Origin: Petrotoga mexicana DSM 14811
GTDB taxonomy: Bacteria; Thermotogota; Thermotogae; Petrotogales; Petrotogaceae
Assembly (NCBI RefSeq): GCF_002895565.1
Contig: NZ_AZRN01000021.1
Span: 1 to 64,000 of the forward strand
Length of the DNA: 64,000 nt
Reading direction: 5' to 3'
Each line of letters begins with the position of its first letter. The stretch's first letter is position 1. Positions 8,527 to 16,969 of the stretch are shown here, one piece after another. The notes under the pieces were generated by a model that had not been told where the DNA came from, made no database searches, and worked only from the letters and a program-made list of their open reading frames with translations. Made by a program: the position numbers and the translations under genes.

Positions 8527-9246
8527 ATGAGAATAAAATGGTTAGGACATTCTTGCATACTTATAACTACAGAAAACAATACAAAAATACTCATAGACCC
8601 ATTTAAATCTACTGCTACGATGAGAATGTGGCCAATGAGAATGAAATACGACCCTGTTGATGAAGAAGCAGACATACTCTTAATTACTCATAATCATCCC
8701 GATCATAATAATATAAAAGCTGCTAAAAACCCTAAAGTAGTAATAAGAGAGGGTGGGCAAAAAAATATCGATGGCATAGATATTAGTGGAATTGAAACAA
8801 AACATGCGAATTTTAGGACAAAGAACATTGTATTCTTTGTAAAAGCAGAAGGAATCACTATTTGCCATTTGGGAGATGTAGGTCACCTTTTGGACAAAAA
8901 ATTGTTAGAGGATGTGAAAGCTAAAGTAGATATTTTGTTTGTTCCATTATCCGGCTTCCCAGGACCTAGTTTAGAAACAGCTATGATGATCACCAACCAG
9001 CTTCAACCAAAAGTAGTCGTTCCCATTCATTATAGAACCCCGCAATGCGATGCAGCTATATTTAAAAAGCCGGATAAAGTTTATGAAATATTGAGAAAAA
9101 ATGTCAGCGATCTCGTTTTTCTCAAAGAGAACTCACACACTTATACAAAAGAAGAACTAGAAAAATACACAGAAACAAGGGCCCACGTATTTCCACCATA
9201 TTTTATCGAAAATAATAAAACAAAAAAGGAAGGAGAAATTGCATGA
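8527..9246 (+). CDS. MBL-fold metal-dependent hydrolase (UPF0173-like)
   Basis: Metallo-beta-lactamase-fold protein of 239 aa. Metal ligands are visible in THNHPDH, in HLGD and in the late PIHYRTP histidine. It belongs with the UPF0173/YtkL-type small hydrolases, whose substrates are mostly unknown. Its stop overlaps the start of lipoyl protein B (ATGA, 4 nt), so the two are translationally coupled. It sits between the E2 core and its lipoyl protein. This position suggests a job in the complex, for example clearing a stuck acyl or thioester intermediate, but that is only inference. Confidence 0.85.
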   Translation: MRIKWLGHSCILITTENNTKILIDPFKSTATMRMWPMRMKYDPVDEEADILLITHNHPDHNNIKAAKNPKVVIREGGQKNIDGIDISGIETKHANFRTKNIVFFVKAEGITICHLGDVGHLLDKKLLEDVKAKVDILFVPLSGFPGPSLETAMMITNQLQPKVVVPIHYRTPQCDAAIFKKPDKVYEILRKNVSDLVFLKENSHTYTKEELEKYTETRAHVFPPYFIENNKTKKEGEIA

Positions 9247-9485
9247 CAGTTGAAATTTTAGTGCCAAAATTAGGAATGGGAGTAGAAGAGTTAGAGTTAG
9301 TTAAATGGTATAAAAATGAGGGAGAAACGGTCAAAAAAGGCGAACCTTTGGTTCAAGTAATGACATCAAAAATTACAAACGATATTGAGGCACCAGCTAA
9401 CGGAGTTTTGAAAAAAACATATGCTCAAGAAGGAGACACAATAAAACCTAACCAAAAAATCGGCGAAATAGAAACTGAAGAATAA
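9243..9485 (+). CDS. stand-alone lipoyl-domain protein B
   Basis: 80-aa single lipoyl domain with the acceptor lysine K43 in VMTSKITNDIEAP. It keeps the typical pattern VPKLGMG...WYKNEGETVKKGEPL. It is very similar to lipoyl protein C (19027), less so to A (3740). The start overlaps the upstream hydrolase by 4 nt. E1 pair 2 follows after 112 nt. It is the probable swinging arm between this E1 and the E2 at 7705. Confidence 0.92.
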   Translation: MTVEILVPKLGMGVEELELVKWYKNEGETVKKGEPLVQVMTSKITNDIEAPANGVLKKTYAQEGDTIKPNQKIGEIETEE

Positions 9486-9597
9486 AAATGCAGTGTAATT
9501 TGATTCTTAATTGTGGGCTATAAAGCAGTGGGACGCTGACAAAAAGTTTCAGAGTTTGTAAAGTACGTAAAACTAATCTTTTAAGGAGGGAAATAAA

Positions 9598-10569
9598 ATG
9601 TTAAAAAGCAGTGATTTATTATGGATGTACGAAAAAATGCTTCTCTTAAGAGAAACCGAAGAAAAAGCTGTAGAACTCTCTTTCAAAGGAGAGATTGGAA
9701 CCTTATTGTCAGGTAGCGGACAAGAAGCCATTCCAGTGGGAATATGTAAAAACTTGCTACCAGAAGACCATTATGCCCCATCTCATAGAGGAATAAGTAC
9801 AGTATTAGCAAAAGGTGGGGATCCAAAATATCTTTTTGCTGAATTATTCGGTAAACCTGCTGGCTATTGTAAAGGGAAAGGCGGAGAAATGCATATTGCT
9901 GACTTTAAAGATGGAATGATCGGAATGAATGGAATAGTTGGAGCGGCGATTCCAATAGCTACAGGTTCAGCTTTTGCTCAAAAAAAGAAAAACTTAAATA
10001 CCGTTACTGTTTGTGCCTTTGGAGATGGAGCATCCAACCAAGGTGTCTTTCACGAAGCCTTAAACATGGCCTCGATCTGGAAATTACCAATCGTTTATGT
10101 TTGTGAAAACAATCAATACGCTATGACTACTCCAGTTTCATATGCTTTATCAGTGGAAAACATTTCAGATAGGGCTAAATCTTATTCTATCCCTGGTGTA
10201 ACAGTGGATGGTAACGATGTATTAGCAGTATATGAAGCTGTACATGAAGCAGTAGAAAGAGCAAGAAAAGGGGAAGGCCCCACACTTATTGAATGCAAAA
10301 CTTACAGAAAATACGGACATCATGCTGGTGCTGGTAATGATGAACAAATGGGATGGGGATACAGACCAAAAACCGAAGAAGCATATTGGAAAAGTAGAGA
10401 TCCCATTTTATTATTTGAAGATTATTTAATGGCTAAAGCGGTTTTAACTGAAAGCAAAATAAAATTAGTTCGGGAAAAAGTAAAAAAAGAAATTGAAGAG
10501 GCTGTAGAATTCGCTCGAAAAGCTGAAAATCCAAAGCCAGAAGATGCCTTAGAAGATCTGTTTGCATAA
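9598..10569 (+). CDS. 2-oxoacid/acetoin dehydrogenase E1 alpha (copy 2)
   Basis: 323-aa TPP-dependent E1 alpha. TPP motif GDGASNQG...ENN is intact and the GYCKGKGGEMHIAD loop is present. The segment that reads PGxxHLSxGQE in copies 1, 3 and 4 is shortened to LLSGSGQEA here, so substrate entry may differ. AAGGAGGG precedes the ATG. It lies downstream of the E2 core, the hydrolase and lipoyl protein B on the same strand, with no terminator seen in the 112-nt gap, so co-transcription is likely. Confidence 0.92.
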   Translation: MLKSSDLLWMYEKMLLLRETEEKAVELSFKGEIGTLLSGSGQEAIPVGICKNLLPEDHYAPSHRGISTVLAKGGDPKYLFAELFGKPAGYCKGKGGEMHIADFKDGMIGMNGIVGAAIPIATGSAFAQKKKNLNTVTVCAFGDGASNQGVFHEALNMASIWKLPIVYVCENNQYAMTTPVSYALSVENISDRAKSYSIPGVTVDGNDVLAVYEAVHEAVERARKGEGPTLIECKTYRKYGHHAGAGNDEQMGWGYRPKTEEAYWKSRDPILLFEDYLMAKAVLTESKIKLVREKVKKEIEEAVEFARKAENPKPEDALEDLFA

Positions 10570-10640
10570 TGATATACGCTTTTTCAATCTAAAGTACCTT
10601 TTAGTATTTAAAAAATGAAAGAAATTTAGGAGGGATAAAA

Positions 10641-11609
10641 ATGAGACAAATCATGTTAATTCAAGCAATAAATGAAGCTCTAAGAGAAGAGTTGTTAAGA
10701 GATGAAAATGTGTTTTTAATTGGAGAAGATCTTCATACAGCAACATTTGGACAAACAAAAGGGCTCTTTGAAGAATTTGGACCGGAAAGAGTGGTATCCA
10801 CACCTATTTCAGAAGCTGGATTTACTGGAATTTCAACTGGTGCAGCAATAGCTGGACTGCGCCCTGTAGTTGAATATATGACTTCTAATTTTATGTATGT
10901 CGCCATGGATCAACTTGTAAATCAAGTAGGTAAACTAAGATATATGTATGGAGGTCAGATTAACATTCCTATTGTTTTCAGAGCTTTAAATATAGGAGGA
11001 GGTGCTGCAGCACAACATTCAGACAATTCAGCTGATTATTTTCTACATGCTGTAGGATTCAAAGTTGTTATGCCATCAACCCCATATGATGCAAAAGGAT
11101 TACTCAAAAGTGCCATAAGAGATGATAATCCAGTAATTTTCTACGAAGAAATGAAAACTTTTATGGTTAAAGGAGAAATTCCTGATGAAGACTATGTTGT
11201 ACCTATTGGAAAAGGAGATATCAAGAAAGAAGGTAAAGATGTTACTATCGTTGCAGCAGGTTATCCACGGGTATTAGCCTCATCGGTAGCAGAAAAACTT
11301 GAGAAAGAAGGAATCTCTGTCGAGGTAGTAGATGCCAGAAGTTTATATCCCATTGATGAAGACCTTATTTTAGAATCCGTTAAAAAAACAGGGAGATTAG
11401 TAACCCTTGATGACGCCCCGCTAAACGGATCTTTCGCTTCAGAAATTGCTGCGCTGGTAGCTGAAAAAGGGTACTCATATTTGAAAGCCCCTATTAAGAG
11501 AGTTACAAGAATAAAGGTACCTGTTCCACATTCAAAAATTGAAGAGGAATACGTATTGTTAAATGAAGCAAAAGTAATCAATGCTGTCAAAGACGTAGTT
11601 AATTATTAA
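10641..11609 (+). CDS. 2-oxoacid/acetoin dehydrogenase E1 beta (copy 2)
   Basis: 322-aa E1 beta partner of the gene at 9598. Family motifs IGEDLHTATFGQTKG, TPISEAGFTGISTGAA and AAQHSDN are visible, and the C-terminal domain ends VPVPHSKIEEEYVL. AGGAGGG precedes the ATG. The 71-nt gap to the alpha gene contains no convincing terminator. Confidence 0.92.
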   Translation: MRQIMLIQAINEALREELLRDENVFLIGEDLHTATFGQTKGLFEEFGPERVVSTPISEAGFTGISTGAAIAGLRPVVEYMTSNFMYVAMDQLVNQVGKLRYMYGGQINIPIVFRALNIGGGAAAQHSDNSADYFLHAVGFKVVMPSTPYDAKGLLKSAIRDDNPVIFYEEMKTFMVKGEIPDEDYVVPIGKGDIKKEGKDVTIVAAGYPRVLASSVAEKLEKEGISVEVVDARSLYPIDEDLILESVKKTGRLVTLDDAPLNGSFASEIAALVAEKGYSYLKAPIKRVTRIKVPVPHSKIEEEYVLLNEAKVINAVKDVVNY

Positions 11610-11621
11610 AATATAATCATA

Positions 11622-11649
11622 GGCCCTTGATTGTAATTGATCAGGGGCC
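11622..11649. terminator. GC-rich hairpin between convergent operons
   Basis: GGCCCTTGAT / ATCAGGGGCC (one G-T pair) with an 8-nt loop. There is no T run on the plus side and only a T-rich stretch on the minus side, so its terminator strength is uncertain. It separates E1 beta 2 from the convergent minus-strand operon. Confidence 0.6.
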
Positions 11650-11661
11650 CCGTGACTTTGT

Positions 11662-11946
11662 TCATGTCAAGCCACAAACATTGGAAATAGTTATAGTTAA
11701 AGCAAAGGTACCTCTTTTTTGTGCTTCCTCAATAAGAAGGTTGATAGCTTTGAATATATCTTCTTTACTTCCTTTCACAACTGTATTCGTCTTCCCAACT
11801 GTAATTTCTATATTTTGCAATTCTCGCAACTTAATAATCGCATCGCTTATTATTCTCACGTAATCGTCTGTTCCAAGAGGATAGAGCGCCATTGAACAAG
11901 AATATTCACTTACTTTTTTTGTTTCCTTGTTTGTCCCATCTAACAC
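11662..11946 (-). CDS. thiamine-binding protein (YkoF/MTH1187-like)
   Basis: 94-aa ferredoxin-fold protein similar to the Thiamine_BP (formerly DUF77) family: YSCSMALYPLG, a central helix and GKTNTVVKGSKEDIF. Such proteins bind thiamine or its pieces. GTG start at 11946 with GGGAGG eight nt upstream; it overlaps the methyltransferase gene by 41 nt. It comes last in a row of genes that includes two TPP-dependent E1 enzymes, so a role in thiamine supply or sensing for them is a reasonable inference. Confidence 0.75.
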   Translation of the reverse strand: MLDGTNKETKKVSEYSCSMALYPLGTDDYVRIISDAIIKLRELQNIEITVGKTNTVVKGSKEDIFKAINLLIEEAQKRGTFALTITISNVCGLT

Positions 11947-12607
11947 AGATAAAACCTCCCGTATCGTCCTTTACCCTTTGACCATGCATTTCTTTTTTTA
12001 AGAGAAGTTCTTTGTTATTCAGATCCGCGTCAGGGCCAAAGTGTAAAGCTATACTGTAATCAGAATATGAAACTTCTGGTATGAAATTTAAGACTTCTTC
12101 CAACGTATAAAATCTAGCTGCTTTGTAAGGTGATTCGTCTTCTGTTTTTGCTTTTTCCCTATATTGTTTAGCCCAAGTACTTTTAGCACCTATTACACAA
12201 ATAACTAATCTTCCCCCAGGAGATAAAACCCTGTAAGCTTCACGTGCACCTTTTTGTGGATCATCCAAGAATTCGAACATTGTTACCGAAACAACCAAAT
12301 CAAAACTTTCATTTGGAAAAGGTAGATTATATGCGTCCGCTTTGATAAAATTAATTTTATTCGTTTTTTTTCGTGCTTTTTCTAACATAAAATCTGATTG
12401 ATCGATGCCCGTTACCTTCAAACCCATATTTAGAAATAATAAACTATATATTCCAGTCCCACAACCTAAGTCAAGTACCTTTTCATTTTTCTGTGGTTTC
12501 GCTAAATCCATAACAACCTTTCTCTCAATTTCATCAACGAATTCACCTAAACGGCTTTTATACCAACTATCATAACTATCCGCTATTCTTTTGGAAAATG
12601 CACTCAA
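11906..12607 (-). CDS. class I SAM-dependent methyltransferase
   Basis: 233-aa methyltransferase of the UbiE/COQ5-like group with motif I VLDLGCGTGIYSL, an acidic GIDQSD strand and post-motif YRVLSPGGRL. Start placed at TTG 12607 (MSAFSKRIADSYDSWY) because GGGGAGGG lies 9 nt upstream; the frame is open back to 12667 but that segment contains a terminator-like hairpin. Substrate unknown. Its 3' end overlaps the thiamine-binding gene. Confidence 0.82.
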   Translation of the reverse strand: MSAFSKRIADSYDSWYKSRLGEFVDEIERKVVMDLAKPQKNEKVLDLGCGTGIYSLLFLNMGLKVTGIDQSDFMLEKARKKTNKINFIKADAYNLPFPNESFDLVVSVTMFEFLDDPQKGAREAYRVLSPGGRLVICVIGAKSTWAKQYREKAKTEDESPYKAARFYTLEEVLNFIPEVSYSDYSIALHFGPDADLNNKELLLKKEMHGQRVKDDTGGFICVRWDKQGNKKSK

Positions 12608-12656
12608 AAGAAAAATCCCTCCCCTAAAATCTTCATTATCGTTATGAATTAATTTT

Positions 12657-12698
12657 GAGACACTCAATCTTTGATATCATCTCAAAATTGAGTGCCTC
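12657..12698. terminator. hairpin after E1 beta 3
   Basis: GAGACACTCAAT / ATTGAGTGCCTC with one mismatch, directly after the E1 beta 3 stop on the minus strand and followed there by AAAATTAATT. This is a weak T stretch, so it may attenuate rather than end transcription into the methyltransferase. Confidence 0.6.
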
Positions 12699-12707
12699 AC
12701 TCTTTTG

Positions 12708-13679
12708 TTATCGTTTCGCTACTTCTTTTACTTTATTAATGATCTTTTCTTCATTTGGTAATACAAACTTCTCCATTGGAGGACTGAAAGGTACTGGTAC
12801 ATGTTCTCTTGTAACTCTTGCCACGGGAGCCTTTAAGAAATCGAATCCTTCTTCATTAATTGTAGCCGAAATTTCCGAGGCAACAGAACAAAGAGGAGGA
12901 GCATCATCACATACAACAACCTTGCCAGTTTTTGCAACAGAGTTTAAAATTATATCTTTATCTAAAGGAACAAGTGTCCTTGGATCCACTACTTCTACGG
13001 ATATTCCTTCTTTTTCCAATTTTTCCGCGGCAGAAAGAGCTTGCGACACCATGCACCCTATAGCAACAACCGTAATATCAGTCCCTTCTCTTTTAACTTC
13101 TCCTTTTCCTATTGGAACAGTATATTCTTCATCGGGGATTGGTTGTTTCATCATACCTAAGGTTGTTTCTTCAAAGAAAATTATTGGACTATTACTCCTT
13201 ATTGAACTTTTCATCAAACCTTTAACATCATAGGGATTTCCTGGTTTAACTATTTTAAGGCCCGGTACATTTACAAACATTGCAGCAGGATTATCTGAGT
13301 GTTGAGCCGCAGCTGAACCTCCAGCACCAGTCGTAGCCCATATTACTATTGGGAAATCAACCTGTCCTCCTGACATGTATCTAAGTTTAGCAAGTTGGTT
13401 TACGATTTGATCCATAGTAACATACAAAAAATTTGCCATCATTATATTTACCACTGGCCTCAGTCCGCTAGCTGCTGCGCCAATTCCTGCACCTGTAAAA
13501 CCTACTTCTGCAAGAGGAGTATTTCTTACCCTGCCGGGGCCAAACCTTTCTACCAAACCCCTAGTTTGACCAAAAGCCCCTAATTGTACATCTTCTCCCA
13601 TTAATATAACCCTAGGATCTCTTTCCATTTCTTCTGCCATCGCTTCTCCAAGAGCTTGAACAAACATAACTTCTCTCAT
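12708..13679 (-). CDS. 2-oxoacid/acetoin dehydrogenase E1 beta (copy 3)
   Basis: 323-aa E1 beta. Visible: LMGEDVQLGAFGQTRG, TPLAEVGFTGAGIGAA, AAQHSDN and a C-terminal VPVPFSPPMEKFVLPNEEKI. ATG at 13679 has GGAGGG upstream; an in-frame extension to 13709 contains the ribosome site itself and is rejected. It follows its alpha partner with a 33-nt gap. Closest in the window to beta copy 2 by motifs. Confidence 0.92.
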   Translation of the reverse strand: MREVMFVQALGEAMAEEMERDPRVILMGEDVQLGAFGQTRGLVERFGPGRVRNTPLAEVGFTGAGIGAAASGLRPVVNIMMANFLYVTMDQIVNQLAKLRYMSGGQVDFPIVIWATTGAGGSAAAQHSDNPAAMFVNVPGLKIVKPGNPYDVKGLMKSSIRSNSPIIFFEETTLGMMKQPIPDEEYTVPIGKGEVKREGTDITVVAIGCMVSQALSAAEKLEKEGISVEVVDPRTLVPLDKDIILNSVAKTGKVVVCDDAPPLCSVASEISATINEEGFDFLKAPVARVTREHVPVPFSPPMEKFVLPNEEKIINKVKEVAKR

Positions 13680-13712
13680 TTCTTTCCCTCCTTTCTTTCT
13701 TTTACCCAATTT

Positions 13713-14681
13713 TTAATCCGGGAAGAGGCCAACTAAAGCTTCTTCTGGATCTGGTAAAGGAGCTTCTTCTGCAAATTTTACCGCATCTTCAATTAACTGT
13801 TTTGTTTGCTCTTTTGTTTTTTCAATATCCGTTTTACTTAGTATCCCTTGATTTACTAGGTTGTTTTCAAATCGTGGTATAGGATCTTTCTTTTTCCACT
13901 CTTCAACCTCTTCTTTGGATCTGTATATCCATCCCAGAGCTTCTTCACCTTCGAAATGCCCATGCCATCTGTACGTTTTGCATTCTACTAAAGAAGGCCC
14001 CGATCCATTTCTTGCTCTTTCTACCGCTTCATGTACAGCTTCATATACCGCAATAACATCGTTGCCATCAACCGTAACACCCGGTATATTGTAAGCTGAT
14101 CCTCTTGATGAAACATCTTGAACGGAAAGGGCATATGAAGCTGGAGTGCTAACAGCATACTGGTTGTTTTGACAAACATAAATGACTGGAAGTTTCCAGA
14201 TGGAAGCTAGGTTAACAGCCTCGTGGAAAGAACCCTCATTCGCTGCTCCATCACCAAAAAAACATACAGTGACGTTTTTTGTCCCTAGTTGTTGTTGTGC
14301 AAGGGCAGACCCAGTTGCAATTGGTATCCCTGCTCCAACTATTCCATTTGCCCCAATGATACCAAGGGAATAATCAGCTATGTGCATGGAACCTCCTTTA
14401 CCTTTACAATAACCACTAGACTTACCAAAAAGTTCTGCAAACATGTATTTTGGATCAGCACCTTTAGCTAAAATATCTCCATGACCTCTATGTGTGGAAG
14501 TTATATGATCTTCTTCTTCAAGATTTGCACAGGTACCTACAGGCACAGCCTCTTGACCCAAAGACAAATGAGCAAAACCTGGGATTTTGCCTTTAGCAAA
14601 TAACTCACTCACCTTCTCTTCAAAGGCCCTTATCAGTACCATCTTTTGATACATTTTTAACAAAAGTTCGCTGTTTAACAT
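13713..14681 (-). CDS. 2-oxoacid/acetoin dehydrogenase E1 alpha (copy 3)
   Basis: 322-aa E1 alpha with PGFAHLSLGQEA, GYCKGKGGSMHIADY and intact TPP motif GDGAANEG...QNN. AcoA-like. A GGAGGG site precedes the ATG. It follows the short-chain dehydrogenase (131-nt gap) in the same direction and lies in a run of minus-strand genes that begins at lipoyl protein C. Confidence 0.92.
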   Translation of the reverse strand: MLNSELLLKMYQKMVLIRAFEEKVSELFAKGKIPGFAHLSLGQEAVPVGTCANLEEEDHITSTHRGHGDILAKGADPKYMFAELFGKSSGYCKGKGGSMHIADYSLGIIGANGIVGAGIPIATGSALAQQQLGTKNVTVCFFGDGAANEGSFHEAVNLASIWKLPVIYVCQNNQYAVSTPASYALSVQDVSSRGSAYNIPGVTVDGNDVIAVYEAVHEAVERARNGSGPSLVECKTYRWHGHFEGEEALGWIYRSKEEVEEWKKKDPIPRFENNLVNQGILSKTDIEKTKEQTKQLIEDAVKFAEEAPLPDPEEALVGLFPD

Positions 14682-14812
14682 AGTTCTTCCCTCCTTTTCA
14701 TTGAAAAAATCCTGCCTTTACGAACTCTAAAGCATGCATTGTAACTAACTTTTAATACCTTCAATATAAGCAATTATCTCCCGACTCTATAATTCGTTTG
14801 ATACCATAAAAC

Positions 14813-15583
14813 TCAAACTAAACCAGCGCCACCACTAACTGGAAGAGTTACACCTGCAATAAAATCACTATCATCGGAAGCAAGGAATACAGCTGCCCCT
14901 GTAAGATCTTCAGGTTCTTCTCTCCTTTTTATAGCTTGCATATTGGCTTGCATACTTGCTAATTGCTCGAACAGTTCTTTATTTCCTCCTGTAATACCCT
15001 TACTAGCATCTGTCATTGTAAATCCAGGAGCAATAGCGTTTACATTTATTCCATATTCTCCTAGTTCATTGGAAAGAGCTCGTGTGAAACCAACAACTCC
15101 TCCTTTAGATGTGACATAATGAAGCAACATCGGAACACCCATGTGAAAAGTAGTAGAAGAAATATTGATAATTTTACCTTTCTTTTGTTTCTTCATTTGT
15201 GGTGTTACTGCTTTAGAACAGAGAAATAGACCTTTCAAATTGACAGACATAACTTTGTCCCATTCTTCGACTGAAATATTCTCAAAAGGTTTCATAACTA
15301 AGCCACCATAGATTGCTGCATTGTTAAGAAGAATATCTATTCTTCCGTATTTGTTAATGGTTTCTTCTGCCATTTTTCGGGTTGATTCTTCGTCAGTAAC
15401 ATCGACTTTTAATGCTAAACACTCTGCACCTTCAGCTTCCACTTTTGCTTTAGTTTCATTACAATCTAGCACATCACAAACTACCAGTTTTGCCCCTTCT
15501 TTTGCAAAACGAATAGAATAAGCTTGCCCAATACCGCGGGCCGCTCCCGTGATTATTGCAATTTTTCCATCTAATAATCCCAT
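14813..15583 (-). CDS. short-chain dehydrogenase/reductase
   Basis: 256-aa classical SDR: TGAARGIG cofactor motif, DV acidic residue, NNAA, catalytic Ser in NISSTTF and YVTSK (Tyr/Lys), PG motif AIAPGFTMTDA. NAD(P)-dependent oxidation or reduction of an alcohol/ketone. The context (AcoX and acetoin-dehydrogenase-like E1 genes) makes an acetoin/diacetyl or other 2,3-diol substrate a fair guess, though SDR substrate cannot be read from motifs. AAAGGAGG precedes the ATG. Confidence 0.88.
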   Translation of the reverse strand: MGLLDGKIAIITGAARGIGQAYSIRFAKEGAKLVVCDVLDCNETKAKVEAEGAECLALKVDVTDEESTRKMAEETINKYGRIDILLNNAAIYGGLVMKPFENISVEEWDKVMSVNLKGLFLCSKAVTPQMKKQKKGKIINISSTTFHMGVPMLLHYVTSKGGVVGFTRALSNELGEYGINVNAIAPGFTMTDASKGITGGNKELFEQLASMQANMQAIKRREEPEDLTGAAVFLASDDSDFIAGVTLPVSGGAGLV

Positions 15584-15895
15584 AATCTAGCCTCCTTTTA
15601 TAAAAATGTATACTATCTACAGAAAATTTAAATTGTTTATCAAATACTCTTACTCTGTTCAAAAACCATTTTTTTCTTATTCCCTATTAACCTAACTGTT
15701 TCTATTCATTAGTTATAATTTTTTTTATTAACTATGTGAAAGGCAAAACACCTTATAACATTATTTAACCCTCATAAAAACCACTTCCCTTTTTCAAAAT
15801 TTTTTCTGAAGTATAGGGAAAAATTGATTTCCCTATAAGATCACCCTACTACTAAAACTTTCGCTTCAAGTTTCGATAACTCTACTTTAAAACTT
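15584..15895. other. intergenic region upstream of the SDR gene
   Basis: About 310 AT-rich nt between the AcoX-like and SDR genes, both on the minus strand. Reading minus, TTGATA and TAGATA separated by 18 nt (roughly 15639-15610) could be a promoter for the SDR/E1 set. No hairpin with T run was seen after the AcoX-like gene. Confidence 0.35.
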
Positions 15896-16918
15896 CTATA
15901 TTTTTGCATTAGCACTTTCCTCAGTAAAAAAATTTCGACTTTGAGCCCATTCTAAAGCTTTTTTCACATCTACTCTGCAAGGACCATTTCTCGTAATTTT
16001 AAAAGTAATATTATCTCCTTTTTTTATTTCTATTTCTCTTTCCCCATCTAAGGCCAAAGTGCCTGGAACCTCAACTTGATATATGAATTCCTCATCTATG
16101 TTTAACTTTTTTACTTCTGAAACTTGGATTTTTTCTAATATACCTGGTGCCACCGGAGCTATTACTTCCTTTTTCTTTGCATTATTTTCTTTAAGGTCTA
16201 AGTACAAACCAAAGTTGTCTTCTCTATGAACCGTTTTTATATATCCCGCAATAGAGGAAAAGCCAATACTCCAAGGATTTGCTCTGGATACAATAATATC
16301 TGAGATACTAGACAAATTCCATATAGCTTTAGCCCCTATAAACTGTTCCTTTGAAATAACTACATCAATTAATGCTATGTCTATAAGTTTATTATTTTTA
16401 TATATTTCTATTATCTTATCTTTGGAGCAAAATTCATCTTTGTGAATTATATTTTTAGATACAATTGCCGCCACTATCCCGGCAATCGTTCCTTCAACCA
16501 TTTCAGGATATACATTATTTGTCCCTGTGGAAATTGGCAACAAAGGAGTGTCTCCTATAACTCTTGCTATTGCTCTGTTGGTTCCATCCCCCCCTAAGGA
16601 TAAAATACAGTCTACATTCTTTTCTTCAAGTAATTGGGTTGCCTTTATCGTGTCTTCTAAACTATAGGTTACATGATCATTGATTATCTCAACATCACAT
16701 TTTAACTTCTTTATAGTTTCCAAGCTTTCAACAACTTTGTAACCTATGTAAAACGCATCAGCCATGATGTAGACACGTTCGATACCAAAACTTTGAGAAG
16801 CTAATATTATTCTTTTTACTATATCTACTTTTTCGTTATTATCTATTACTGTTGCATGAGCAACGAGTCTTCTTATGTCTTTCCCAGCCGCTGGATTAGC
16901 GATTATCCCTATTTCCAA
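15896..16918 (-). CDS. acoX: AcoX-like ATP-NAD kinase family protein
   Basis: 340-aa member of the NAD-kinase/diacylglycerol-kinase fold. Visible: N-terminal IGIIANPAAGKD, the nucleotide motif LSLGGDGTNRA and STGTNNVYPE. AcoX proteins are encoded in acetoin-catabolic operons but their reaction is not established. TTG start at 16918 with AAGGAGG nine nt upstream. It lies directly after E1 beta 4, which is the evidence that this E1 set is acetoin-related. Confidence 0.82.
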   Translation of the reverse strand: MEIGIIANPAAGKDIRRLVAHATVIDNNEKVDIVKRIILASQSFGIERVYIMADAFYIGYKVVESLETIKKLKCDVEIINDHVTYSLEDTIKATQLLEEKNVDCILSLGGDGTNRAIARVIGDTPLLPISTGTNNVYPEMVEGTIAGIVAAIVSKNIIHKDEFCSKDKIIEIYKNNKLIDIALIDVVISKEQFIGAKAIWNLSSISDIIVSRANPWSIGFSSIAGYIKTVHREDNFGLYLDLKENNAKKKEVIAPVAPGILEKIQVSEVKKLNIDEEFIYQVEVPGTLALDGEREIEIKKGDNITFKITRNGPCRVDVKKALEWAQSRNFFTEESANAKI

Positions 16919-16969
16919 TCAACAAAACCTCCTTAATGTAGAGAGAAAATATGCCTTGTCTATATATAT

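Noticed and set aside
11627-11863. Plus-strand frame after E1 beta 2
   Set aside because: Runs through a hairpin and is antisense to the thiamine-binding gene, which has a ribosome site and family motifs.
12655-13233. Plus-strand 192-codon frame
   Set aside because: Antisense shadow of E1 beta 3; no ribosome site.
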